Notes under the pieces: generated by a model
Told to the model about the DNA's origin: nothing
What the model saw: only the letters and a program-made list of their open reading frames with translations
Databases searched by the model: none
Made by a program: the position numbers and the translations under genes
IMG/VR virus record: IMGVR_UViG_3300034137_000011
Coordinates: 1 to 33,131 of that record
DNA: 33,131 nt
Reading direction: 5' to 3' (one strand)
Source of the DNA: a virus
In this document: piece after piece, positions 13,825 through 21,280 of the stretch
Numbering within the stretch: position 1 is the first letter of the stretch
Layout: every line of letters begins with the position of its first letter

Positions 13825-16689
13825 ATGGCTGTTGATTCGCTCGGCCAGTTGACGGTCGATCTGGTGGCCAACACCGGCGGTTTCGAAAAAGGCATGGACC
13901 GTGCCCAGCGGGCGCTGAAATCGACCACCAAGGAAGCGGCCTATCAGGCTGGCCAGCTTGACAAGCTGGTCGGTCAGATCGACCCAGTGGTGGCTGCCTA
14001 TGGCCGGCTCGACAAGATGGAAGACCAACTGCGCAAACACCGCGCCGCTGGCCGACTGGACCAGCCGGACTTTGACGATTACCTCAAAAAGCTGACAGAC
14101 CAGCGTAACGCCATTGGCGGCGCGGATGCGGCCATGACCAAAGGGGCGATGTCGGCCAAGGCGTACAACGCCGCACTGCGTAACGTGCCTGCGCAGTTCA
14201 CCGATATCGCCGTGTCGCTTCAGGCAGGCCAGAATCCGTTTACTGTGTTCCTCCAGCAGGGCGGTCAGCTCAAGGATATGTTTGGCGGGATCGGTCCGGC
14301 GGCAAAGGCCTTGGGCGGTTATGTGCTCGGCCTGGTCAACCCGTTCACGGTCGCTGCCGCCGCCGCTGCAGTCCTGGCCCTGGCTTACAAGCAGGGCAGC
14401 GATGAGGCCAGCGCTTATCGGCAGGCTCTCATCCTCACCGGTGGTGCCTCCGGAGCGACGGCCGACGGCCTTGCATCGATGGCCAACGCCGTCAGTCGAA
14501 CGGTGGGTACTGTCAGCGCCGCTTCTCAGGTCCTGGTGCAGTTGGCCAGCTCCGGAAAAATCCCGGCGAGCAGCTTCGACGCTATTGCGATTGCAGCGCT
14601 GAAGATGGAAGAGGCGACCGGCAAGGCCGCGTCCGAGACCGTGGCAGACTTTGAAAAGCTGGCCAAGGATCCGGTCAAGGCTTCGAAGGAGCTCAACGAC
14701 CAGCTGCACTATCTGACTGCTGCCACCTATGAGCAGATCGCCGCGTTGCAAAAGCAGGGCGACCAACAGGGCGCAGTGTCGCTGGCCGAGGCGGCCTATG
14801 CCGAGGCAATGAGTTCGCGCGCGGACAAAATCAACGGCAACCTGGGCTCCATCGAGAGCGCCTGGTACACGGTGAAGAAGGCTGCGAAAGGGGCATGGGA
14901 CGCCATCCTTGATGTGGGCCGTGAGCAAACCTTTGAAGAGAAAATGGCACTGCTGCAAACGCAGCTGAATAACGCTGCGCGTCTCGGAACGGGCCCGCGC
15001 GGCGGTGGCGGACGCGGCACCAACGAAGTGCAGGCCGATATCACCGATCTTGGCCTGACCCAGCAGGAGACGCTAAACCGGGCTTCTGCCAAGGCGCTTT
15101 ATCAGGACATTCAGGACAAGGCGATCAAGTCGCAGGAAAGCTTCAACGCCGGCCTGGTCGACACTGCGACCAAATCGGCGAAGATGGCCACCGAGCTGAA
15201 AAAGGCCCGGGTCGAGATTGAAAACATCAACCGCGCGGCCAAGCTCAACGGCACCGCCGGCGTCAGCGACGCTGATGCGAAATTGCGCATGGACGGGATC
15301 CGCGAGAAATACAAGGAAACCGTTGCCAAGCCCAAGGCTTATACCGAAGACGCGGGCACTAAAGCCCTGGACGATGCGCGCAAGCAGTACGCGGTCCTGC
15401 AGCAGCAAAGCTCGCTCATTGGTGACCAGACCGCCGCGTCCCAACAACTGGGTGCCGAAGCGAAAAAGCTGGTCGAATGGGAGCAGCAGCTTGCCGATAT
15501 CAAGGGCAAGAAGACGCTGACCGCCGACCAGAAATCGCTGTTGGCCAGCGCTGACCTGTACACCGCGCAGCTCAAGCGCAACGCGGCGCTGGAAGCCGAA
15601 AACGTTCTGAGCGAAAAGGGGCTGGAGACCAAGCGCAAGCTGTCAGCCTTCGATGAGAACCTGAAAAGCCAGCTTTCCAGCGCTCAACAGGGGCTGGACA
15701 ACAATCTCGCTGGCGCCGGGCTGGGCGAGGTGCAGAAGCAGCGATTGCAGGAGCAGCGCGGCATCCAGCAGTCGTATCAGTCGCAGCTCGACAAACTGAC
15801 CAGCGACTACAACAAGAGCGGCAAAGACCAGTTCAGCACCGAGCTCTACGACAACGAAACCTCCGGCCTGCGCGCCGCGCTCGACAAGCGCCTGGCCATG
15901 CAGCGCAAGTATTACGAAGACGTCGATAAGGCCCAAGCAGACTGGACGACGGGCGCGAGTTCGGCCTACGAGGATTATCTTGCCAGTGCCAGGGACGTGG
16001 CTGGGCAGACCAAGGGCCTGTTTTCCAGCGCGTTCAGCGGCATGGAAGACGCCATCGTCAATTTCGCCATGACCGGCAAGCTGTCATTTGCCGATTTCGC
16101 GAAGTCGGTACTGGCGGATATGGCTCGCATTGCGGCGCGGCAGGCGGCCTCTCAAGGGTTGAGCATGCTCTTCGGGCTCGCCACGACGGCGGCAGGCGCT
16201 TACTTCGGAGGAGCTGCCACTACCGGTGGCGCGGGATCTGGCGGAGCGGCTGCCGACTATTCCGGCCCTGCTTTCGACGCCTGGGCTGCCAATCAGCACT
16301 GGGACGGTGGGTATACCGGTGACGGCGGAAAGTACGAGCCCATGGGCGTCGTGCACGGTGGCGAAGTCGTCATCCGCAAGGAAGTCGTCAACCAGCCAGG
16401 CATGAAGGATTATCTCGTCAACCTGAACAAAAACGGATCGGGCTATAGCGGCGGCGGGTACGTCGGGTTGTCCGGCGGGTCTTCTGCGATACCGGCTTCG
16501 CCTGTAGGGCAAGGCATTGTCATTCAGCAAAATATCAACGTGCCTGAAGCCAGCAATGATTCGGGTCAGACCGATATGAAAGCTGTCGGCCAGGCCTACG
16601 CCGATACAGCCAAGCGCGGCGCTGAGCAGGCAATCGCGCAAGAGTTGCGGCCGGGCGGATCGATCTGGAGGGCAGTCAATGGCCGTTGA
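13825..16689 (+). CDS. Tail tape measure protein, lambda H type
   Basis: A 954-residue protein. The N-terminus (MAVDSLGQLTVDLVANTGGFEKGMDRAQRAL) and the segment VPAQFTDIAVSLQAGQNPFTVFLQQGGQLKDMFGG (about 117-152) are typical of lambda-family tape measures. A hydrophobic block (about 164-186) and another near 775-795 may insert in membrane during DNA ejection. The middle is long alpha-helical, A/K/Q/E-rich. The C-terminal region (GLFSSAFSGMEDAIVNFAMTG near 730) matches the Tape_meas_lam_C domain. At about 0.15 nm per residue, tail length would be near 140 nm (inference). It overlaps the M gene by 11 bases. Confidence 0.95.
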   Translation: MAVDSLGQLTVDLVANTGGFEKGMDRAQRALKSTTKEAAYQAGQLDKLVGQIDPVVAAYGRLDKMEDQLRKHRAAGRLDQPDFDDYLKKLTDQRNAIGGADAAMTKGAMSAKAYNAALRNVPAQFTDIAVSLQAGQNPFTVFLQQGGQLKDMFGGIGPAAKALGGYVLGLVNPFTVAAAAAAVLALAYKQGSDEASAYRQALILTGGASGATADGLASMANAVSRTVGTVSAASQVLVQLASSGKIPASSFDAIAIAALKMEEATGKAASETVADFEKLAKDPVKASKELNDQLHYLTAATYEQIAALQKQGDQQGAVSLAEAAYAEAMSSRADKINGNLGSIESAWYTVKKAAKGAWDAILDVGREQTFEEKMALLQTQLNNAARLGTGPRGGGGRGTNEVQADITDLGLTQQETLNRASAKALYQDIQDKAIKSQESFNAGLVDTATKSAKMATELKKARVEIENINRAAKLNGTAGVSDADAKLRMDGIREKYKETVAKPKAYTEDAGTKALDDARKQYAVLQQQSSLIGDQTAASQQLGAEAKKLVEWEQQLADIKGKKTLTADQKSLLASADLYTAQLKRNAALEAENVLSEKGLETKRKLSAFDENLKSQLSSAQQGLDNNLAGAGLGEVQKQRLQEQRGIQQSYQSQLDKLTSDYNKSGKDQFSTELYDNETSGLRAALDKRLAMQRKYYEDVDKAQADWTTGASSAYEDYLASARDVAGQTKGLFSSAFSGMEDAIVNFAMTGKLSFADFAKSVLADMARIAARQAASQGLSMLFGLATTAAGAYFGGAATTGGAGSGGAAADYSGPAFDAWAANQHWDGGYTGDGGKYEPMGVVHGGEVVIRKEVVNQPGMKDYLVNLNKNGSGYSGGGYVGLSGGSSAIPASPVGQGIVIQQNINVPEASNDSGQTDMKAVGQAYADTAKRGAEQAIAQELRPGGSIWRAVNGR

Positions 16690-17017
16690 AACATTCACAT
16701 GGTGCTCCAGGCTCGGCTCGTCGAGCACGGCGGAATATCGAACGCGCTCGTCCAAGTTCGGGGATGGGTACGAACAGGTGGTCGGTGACGGCATCAACAA
16801 CCGGACCGACACTTGGTCCTTGTCCTTCACGGTCAAAGAAGCTGAGGCCTTGCAGATCAAAGCGTTTCTCGACCGCCACGCCGGGCACAAATCGTTTTTC
16901 TGGACGCCGCCATTGGGTGCTTTGAGTTTCTATCGGGCCTCGGCTCCGGCGGTTACACCGAACGGGGCCGGCTTCTTCACGCTGACCACCACCTTCACGC
17001 AATCTTTCCTGCCATAG
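16679..17017 (+). CDS. Minor tail protein M
   Basis: A 112-residue protein of the Phage_min_tail family: W-C---GSSSTAEYRTRSSKFGDGYEQVVGDGINN, then WSLSF and a helix followed by FLDRHAGHKSFFWTPPLG, all conserved in lambda gpM. It belongs to the distal tail tip complex; in lambda M joins the tip near tail tube assembly. It starts inside the end of the tape measure gene and is followed after seven bases by L, the same order (H, M, L, K, I, J) as lambda. Confidence 0.9.
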   Translation: MAVETFTWCSRLGSSSTAEYRTRSSKFGDGYEQVVGDGINNRTDTWSLSFTVKEAEALQIKAFLDRHAGHKSFFWTPPLGALSFYRASAPAVTPNGAGFFTLTTTFTQSFLP

Positions 17018-17024
17018 GCCAAGC

Positions 17025-17774
17025 ATGCCGCTAATCAGTGATCTTCAGGTTCTAGAGCCTGGGAGCGAAATCCTGCTGTTCGAACTGGACGGCTCGGAGT
17101 ATGGCGCGGACGTGCTGCGCTTCCACGGCCACGGCATTCCGCACACGCCTGAAGAGCTACTGGCCGCTGGCGCCGATGCGGACCAGCTCCCCGCGAAATC
17201 CATCTGGTGGCAGGGCGAGGAATACGGCGCTTGGCCCATGCAGATTGACGGCATACAGGCCAATGGCGACGGCACAGCGGTACGCCCGACGCTTTCAGTC
17301 GGTAACGTGAACGGCCGCATTACTGCGCTGTGCCTGGCCTTCGAGGATCTGCTCGAGTTCAAACTGACCATGCGTCACACCCTCGGCCGTTATCTGGACG
17401 CCGCGAACTTCCCGGCCCGCAACCCTGAGGCGGACTCCACGCAGGAATCCATCGAGGTCTGGTATCTCGACCAGAAAACCAACGAAGAAGGCGAGACCGT
17501 TTCGTGGGAGCTGGCCAGCCCAGGCGACGTCGGCGGCGAATCCATTGGCCGGCAAATGACCACGCTGTGTCATTGGGCGTTGACCGGCGGCTATCGTGGG
17601 CCGAACTGCCAGTACACAGGCCCCTATTTCGACATGGACGGAAATCCCACGGATGACCCTGAGAAGGATCAGTGCAACGCGCTGCTCAAAACGGGGTGCG
17701 AGTGTCGGTTTGGTGTAGGGAACGAGCTAAGTCACGGGGGTTTTCCCGCCGTATCTCTGATTGCGAGGGGTTGA
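17025..17774 (+). CDS. Minor tail protein L, likely iron-sulfur
   Basis: A 249-residue protein matching the Phage_tail_L family (lambda gpL). The N-terminal half is beta-rich (GSEILLFELDGSEYGADVLRFHGH, then a WQGEEYGAWPMQIDGI block). The C-terminal region carries cysteines C182, C195, C217, C225 and C227; in lambda gpL four cysteines here ligate a [4Fe-4S] cluster, and the spacing (LC-x12-C...C-x7-C-x-C) fits. It forms part of the tail tip hub between M and J. It ends three bases before the K start. Confidence 0.9.
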   Translation: MPLISDLQVLEPGSEILLFELDGSEYGADVLRFHGHGIPHTPEELLAAGADADQLPAKSIWWQGEEYGAWPMQIDGIQANGDGTAVRPTLSVGNVNGRITALCLAFEDLLEFKLTMRHTLGRYLDAANFPARNPEADSTQESIEVWYLDQKTNEEGETVSWELASPGDVGGESIGRQMTTLCHWALTGGYRGPNCQYTGPYFDMDGNPTDDPEKDQCNALLKTGCECRFGVGNELSHGGFPAVSLIARG

Positions 17775-17776
17775 CC

Positions 17777-18541
17777 ATGTTCAAGTACATCCTGGAGGCG
17801 ATGCGGGCCCATGCTTCGGCTGAATATCCGCGCGAGTGCTGCGGCCTGCTGTTGGCAGTTGGTCGAAAGCACCAATACTTTCCGTGCGTGAACACCGCGA
17901 CCAACCCGACCGAAGAGTTCCGGATTGGTCCCGAGGACTATGCGGCAGCCGAGGACGTAGGCGAAGTGATCGGCATCGTCCACTCGCACCCGGACGGCAC
18001 CAGCAGACCGTCGCCGCGCGACCTGGCCATGTGCGAGGCCACGGAATTACCCTGGCATATCCTGAGCTGGCCCGAGGGCGATCTGCGCACCATCGTGCCC
18101 ACCGGTAACACGCCTCTGCTGAAACGTCCGTTTGTGCATGGGGCTTGGGACTGCTGGCAGGTTTGCGCCGACTGGTACAAACGCGAATGGGGCCTGGAGT
18201 TCGAGGCCTTCCAGCGTGAGGACGGCTGGTGGGAGCAAGCAGACGGCCCGAGCCTCTACGAGCAATCCTATGAGGCTGCTGGCTTCACGCGAGTGGGCAG
18301 CCCGCAGCGTGGCGACATGATTGTGATGGAAGTAGGGCGCACCAAGCATCCGAACCATGCCGGGATCTATCTCGGCGCGGATGCAACGCTGCCTGGCGAA
18401 GATGCGGCGGTGTTCGGCTCGGGGCCATTTCTACTGCATCACCTTTACGGACGGCCTTCGGAAATCATTGTTTTCGGCGGACCTTGGCTCGACCGGACAC
18501 GCCTGATTCTCAGGCACAAAGATGCACAACCAATCACATGA
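17777..18541 (+). CDS. Tail assembly protein K: JAMM and NlpC/P60 domains
   Basis: The start is ATG 17777, three bases after the L stop; a longer frame from 17672 overlaps L and is rejected. The 254-residue protein has two enzyme domains. The N-terminal JAB/MPN domain shows E20 and H69-S-H71 with S79-x2-D82, the complete JAMM zinc protease motif. The C-terminal NlpC/P60 domain has C126 (GAWDCWQ) and H194 (HPNHAGIYLG), consistent with a peptidoglycan peptidase. Lambda K has the same pair of domains and is needed for functional tail tips; it may process tail proteins and cut cell-wall peptides. Unlike in lambda, I does not follow directly: a 2-kb island intervenes. Confidence 0.92.
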   Translation: MFKYILEAMRAHASAEYPRECCGLLLAVGRKHQYFPCVNTATNPTEEFRIGPEDYAAAEDVGEVIGIVHSHPDGTSRPSPRDLAMCEATELPWHILSWPEGDLRTIVPTGNTPLLKRPFVHGAWDCWQVCADWYKREWGLEFEAFQREDGWWEQADGPSLYEQSYEAAGFTRVGSPQRGDMIVMEVGRTKHPNHAGIYLGADATLPGEDAAVFGSGPFLLHHLYGRPSEIIVFGGPWLDRTRLILRHKDAQPIT

Positions 18542-18550
18542 GGAGGCGGT

Positions 18551-18757
18551 ATGGATATATCAAGCGAGGCGGGCACTGTGGCTGTCAGTGCGTTGACAGC
18601 CAGGGTCACAGGCAGAACGGGCGCCGCCGTGCCGCCCTCGGTGTTCAATTGGGATGAATCGAGAGAGGTCACCAAGCTAAAGCAGCCAGGAACACTCGAT
18701 GCGTCCGAGCTCCTATTTGTCGCTCTACGAAGTGAAGTTAAATCGGTACACGCCTGA
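18551..18757 (+). CDS. Small hypothetical protein at the start of the tail-operon island
   Basis: A 68-residue frame with a strong AGGAGG four bases before ATG 18551, only nine bases after the K stop. The sequence (MDISSEAGTVAVSALTARVTG...) has no recognised motif. Its last 33 bases overlap, tail to tail, the 3' end of the minus-strand protease gene. It could be a real small gene, or the left junction of an insertion that placed a formerly downstream ribosome binding site in front of a random frame. Confidence 0.45.
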   Translation: MDISSEAGTVAVSALTARVTGRTGAAVPPSVFNWDESREVTKLKQPGTLDASELLFVALRSEVKSVHA

Positions 18758-19231
18758 ATCAAAATCCATTACCAGCATTCCATTGCTTAGCAATTGCATT
18801 CCGACAATCACGTCGAACTTCCGACCATTCTCTCTAAGAGGCGCCGAGGTGAAGTCGGCGGATTGAGTGCTATGTGACTTTAGATCGCAAAGCTTAAATA
18901 ACGCTTTGTATATTTTTTCCTCACTAGTCAAGCTTGCGCCTTGCACCATCGCGGTCGAATTTGATAGGTAGCCGTGCCGCTCGGCAAAATATTTGTCTAT
19001 ATAGACCAAATCTGCGCCAGTATCCAGAAGCGCATACAGCGTTGTTTCCTCGGTGCCAAGTAGTGCGCTCTTCGGGTTTTCTAATGATGCGGGCCTGATT
19101 GAGACCCGGATAACTGGAGTCAGCGGACAGTGATCTGGGATCGCGGAGAGAGAGCCATCCGGTCGCAAGAATGATATTTGAGCCCCGTTTGCCATGAGGC
19201 TATTTAGGTTTTCAACTGTTTGTGATTTCAA
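18725..19231 (-). CDS. Retropepsin-like aspartic protease
   Basis: A 168-residue minus-strand gene. The most likely start is a TTG at 19231, which has CAGGAG six bases upstream; an ATG at 19264 lacks any ribosome site. The key motif is ALLDTGADLVYID (catalytic D70-T71-G72), followed 20-90 residues later by a FDVIVGMQLL segment and MDFDSGVYRF, the order seen in single-domain retroviral-type aspartic proteases that act as dimers. There is no signal peptide or membrane helix, so it should be cytoplasmic. It opposes the tail operon and diverges from the HEPN gene, 204 bases away. Its composition is AT-richer than the flanking tail genes, a sign of separate acquisition. Substrate unknown. Confidence 0.72.
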   Translation of the reverse strand: MKSQTVENLNSLMANGAQISFLRPDGSLSAIPDHCPLTPVIRVSIRPASLENPKSALLGTEETTLYALLDTGADLVYIDKYFAERHGYLSNSTAMVQGASLTSEEKIYKALFKLCDLKSHSTQSADFTSAPLRENGRKFDVIVGMQLLSNGMLVMDFDSGVYRFNFTS

Positions 19232-19435
19232 CTGAATCTCCTGAGGCACCTTCCCCCGGTCCATGGGCTAGCGGTTCAACGGTCCGAGGCGTTTATTTGG
19301 AGGCGCAACGCTACTACGCTCTGTCTCGATTCTGTTACTGGCCGTTTGTCCACGCTGGATGGGCAGACAGGAATTGTAGGCGAGAGGGCGACGTGGCACG
19401 CTGCATAGATTGAGCGAGCTCGGAAGGGACTGGAT
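19232..19435. other. Divergent intergenic region between protease and HEPN genes
   Basis: About 200 bases between divergent starts. It should contain the promoters for the leftward protease and perhaps the rightward HEPN gene. I could not pick out confident -35/-10 pairs or an operator. A plus-strand frame at 19222-19413 is judged spurious. Confidence 0.4.
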
Positions 19436-20068
19436 GTGATTACCGTCGCGGAAAAAAGGAATCTCTGCATCCGGGACATGGGGGCGGAGCTCGGGGCGAT
19501 GTACTGTGATCTCAATGACCACTTGCTTGACATCGTTTTTGTATGGAAGCAGTACGAGCAGCTTTTTGGTGCGGATATTGAAACTGTGGCGCTTTTGAAT
19601 AGCTCAGCGCCTGCATTCTTTGGCGTTATACAGGCGCAGCTCTGGGATAGTGTGATGCTCGGTGTTTCGAGGCTAACCGACCCACCGATCAGCGCGGGGA
19701 AAAAAACACTTTCGATTCGTGCGATACCTCCGCTGATAAGCGACTTCGATGTTCGGGGGCGGGTAGACAATGCGATCGCCACAGCCCTGAGTTCAGCCGA
19801 ATTTACCCGTACGCATCGCAACAAGCGTATTGCGCATAATGACCTGGTCCATATTCAGGATCGCATTGCGAACCCGTTGCCTGCTGCAAGCCGCCTTAAA
19901 ATCCAATCATGCTTGGAATCACTCTGCAAGGTTCTCGAGATCCTAAATGGTCACTATCGGGAGTCGACGATGCTGTACGACGATCTTATTTACGATGGTG
20001 GGGCCGGAAGCTTGATTTGCCTCTTGAGGGATGGTTTGAAGCATAGGGACTGTGATGTGGAAGACTAG
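19436..20068 (+). CDS. HEPN-domain protein, AbiU2-like
   Basis: A 210-residue helical protein starting at GTG 19436 with GGAAGGG upstream. Residues 50-100 (LLNSSAPAFFGVIQAQLWDS followed by VMLGVSRLTDPP) resemble my memory of the AbiU2-type HEPN family. Residues 126-136 (THRNKRIAHND) contain R128-N129-x4-H134, the R-N-x(4)-H motif that forms the RNase active site of HEPN dimers. It would be a cytoplasmic ribonuclease in abortive infection or growth control. It lies between tail genes K and I, next to a divergent aspartic protease, and is followed by a weak terminator. Family assignment is by pattern, without a search. Confidence 0.7.
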   Translation: MITVAEKRNLCIRDMGAELGAMYCDLNDHLLDIVFVWKQYEQLFGADIETVALLNSSAPAFFGVIQAQLWDSVMLGVSRLTDPPISAGKKTLSIRAIPPLISDFDVRGRVDNAIATALSSAEFTRTHRNKRIAHNDLVHIQDRIANPLPAASRLKIQSCLESLCKVLEILNGHYRESTMLYDDLIYDGGAGSLICLLRDGLKHRDCDVED

Positions 20069-20079
20069 TTACTGAACCC

Positions 20080-20098
20080 AGCCCAGTGCTGGGCTTCT
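20080..20098 (+). terminator. Terminator after the HEPN gene
   Basis: AGCCCA (20080-20085) pairs with TGGGCT (20090-20095) around GTGC, followed by a short TCTT. It lies 12 bases after the HEPN stop. The T run is poor, so termination may be partial. Confidence 0.55.
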
Positions 20099-20149
20099 TG
20101 CATTTGATGCTCAGTGATACGCTCAGTGGCTCATTAATGAGGGAACATC

Positions 20150-20572
20150 ATGCGAATTCTGATTGGGGCTCTGGCTGTGGCGATGCTGGCCGGGTGCTCG
20201 ACGTCTGCAGTGCCGCCGAGCCAAGCAAGACAGGCTCCGGCCAGTCAACTTACTTCGTTCCAAACCAAGCCAGCGGGCGAGTACGCAGAAGTGCAGATCA
20301 TTCGAGATGAGGGTCACACTGGGAGTATGTGCGCCATCGCAATTTATGTGGATGGGCAGCAGGCTGGCCGCCTTAACGCTGGCCAGAAAGCAACGTTTTA
20401 TGTCCAACCTGGGACGTTAGCAATCGGGGCCGCTTACACAGGCTCCGGAATTTGCAGCATGGGCTCCGACCGTATTGAGCGTGAAGCGACTGCCAAGAAC
20501 GGAGCAGTAAAAAAATATCGAGTATCCACCGGCGGAGATGGGCGAATAGATATTCTGCCTACAACGCTTTGA
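20150..20572 (+). CDS. Phage-encoded lipoprotein (possible superinfection exclusion)
   Basis: A 140-residue protein with a typical lipoprotein signal: MRILIGALAVAMLAGCSTS, lipobox LAGC with C16 acylated. The next residues (about 17-45) are a polar linker. The remaining domain contains CAIAIYVDGQQAGRLNAGQK and FYVQPG, a pattern like DUF2846-type small lipoproteins, and two cysteines (C62 and C104, approximate) that could form a disulfide. It has its own AGGGA site and is bracketed by terminators, so it looks like a moron. Envelope lipoproteins at this tail location often block adsorption or DNA entry of related phages; that role is inferred from context only. Confidence 0.75.
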   Translation: MRILIGALAVAMLAGCSTSAVPPSQARQAPASQLTSFQTKPAGEYAEVQIIRDEGHTGSMCAIAIYVDGQQAGRLNAGQKATFYVQPGTLAIGAAYTGSGICSMGSDRIEREATAKNGAVKKYRVSTGGDGRIDILPTTL

Positions 20573-20576
20573 ATAA

Positions 20577-20598
20577 AGCCGCCTACGGGCGGTTTTTT
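20577..20598 (+). terminator. Terminator after the lipoprotein gene
   Basis: CCGCC (20579-20583) and GGCGG (20588-20592) pair around TACG, followed by six T. It lies five bases after the lipoprotein stop and 15 bases before the tail I start. Confidence 0.85.
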
Positions 20599-20612
20599 AT
20601 TGGGAGATCAAA

Positions 20613-21224
20613 ATGGCTGCCACCGCTGCCCATTACCAGCCTGTAACAACAGTCAAATTGTCCGGGCCGCTCCTGAAGAAGTTCGCCAGAGTCCATACCA
20701 AGGTATTGGACTCGGGTGATATTTGGGAGGTGTTCCGCGCAATGAACGCCACGGTCGACGGCTTCCAAGACGAGATTCGGCGTCTTGAGCGATTAGGAAT
20801 GCGTTTTGCGATTTACCGAAATCGCCGAAACGTAGGAAAAAGGGAGTTTGATCTTGGGGGCACCCGTGAGGTCAGGATCGTGCCGGTTATTACTGGAAGC
20901 AAGCGGGCGGGGAGCTTGCAAACGATAATTGGCACAGTCCTGATCGTGGCAGCTTATGTGCTGTCATTTACACCATTCGCAGCGGCATCCCCATTTCTTT
21001 ATACCGCAGGCACTGCCATGGTCGCCGGCGGTGTAGTTCAGATGCTGAGCCCCCAAGCAAAAGGCTTGAGCCAAAGCGCCGCGCCTGAAAACTTGCCGTC
21101 GTACGCCTTCGGCAGCGCCAAGAACACCACGGCCAGTGGTAACCCGGTCCCGATCTGCATCGGCCGCCGGCGCTGGGGCGGGGCGATCATCTCTGCCGCA
21201 ATCTACGCCGAAGACAAAGTCTGA
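20613..21224 (+). CDS. Tail assembly protein I
   Basis: A 203-residue protein of the lambda tail I family. The N-terminal domain (about 12-95) is a ubiquitin-like beta-grasp pattern (VTTVKLSGPLLKKFARVHTK...); a hydrophobic segment follows (about 108-145: IIGTVLIVAAYVLSFTPF and FLYTAGTAMVAGGVVQML). The C-terminal part (PSYAFGSAKNTTASGNPVPICIGRRR) is a family hallmark: it resembles the start of J proteins, where the same NxxxxGxPVP motif occurs. I is required for tip assembly and is not found in finished virions. It has GGGAGA upstream and precedes J as in lambda. Confidence 0.9.
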   Translation: MAATAAHYQPVTTVKLSGPLLKKFARVHTKVLDSGDIWEVFRAMNATVDGFQDEIRRLERLGMRFAIYRNRRNVGKREFDLGGTREVRIVPVITGSKRAGSLQTIIGTVLIVAAYVLSFTPFAAASPFLYTAGTAMVAGGVVQMLSPQAKGLSQSAAPENLPSYAFGSAKNTTASGNPVPICIGRRRWGGAIISAAIYAEDKV

Positions 21225-21243
21225 CCTGATCAGCAATACCCGG

Positions 21244-21264
21244 CCGCCATGAGGCGGTTTTTTT
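21244..21264 (+). terminator. Terminator-like hairpin between I and J
   Basis: CCGCC (21244-21248) and GGCGG (21253-21257) pair around ATGA and are followed by seven T. It stands only 17 bases before the J start, repeating the hairpin-then-ribosome-site layout used elsewhere in this operon. Confidence 0.85.
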
Positions 21265-21280
21265 ATGCCTGGAGAAAAGC

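Noticed and set aside
13261-14958. Minus-strand frame of 565 codons opposite the tail genes
   Set aside because: A shadow of the high-G+C tape measure and GT coding region; histidine/arginine/leucine-rich without domain pattern. The similar 724-codon frame opposite J (22631-24805) is rejected for the same reason.
19222-19413. Plus-strand frame between protease and HEPN genes
   Set aside because: No ribosome site; overlaps the start of the protease gene; sequence has no domain-like features. It may instead be promoter DNA.
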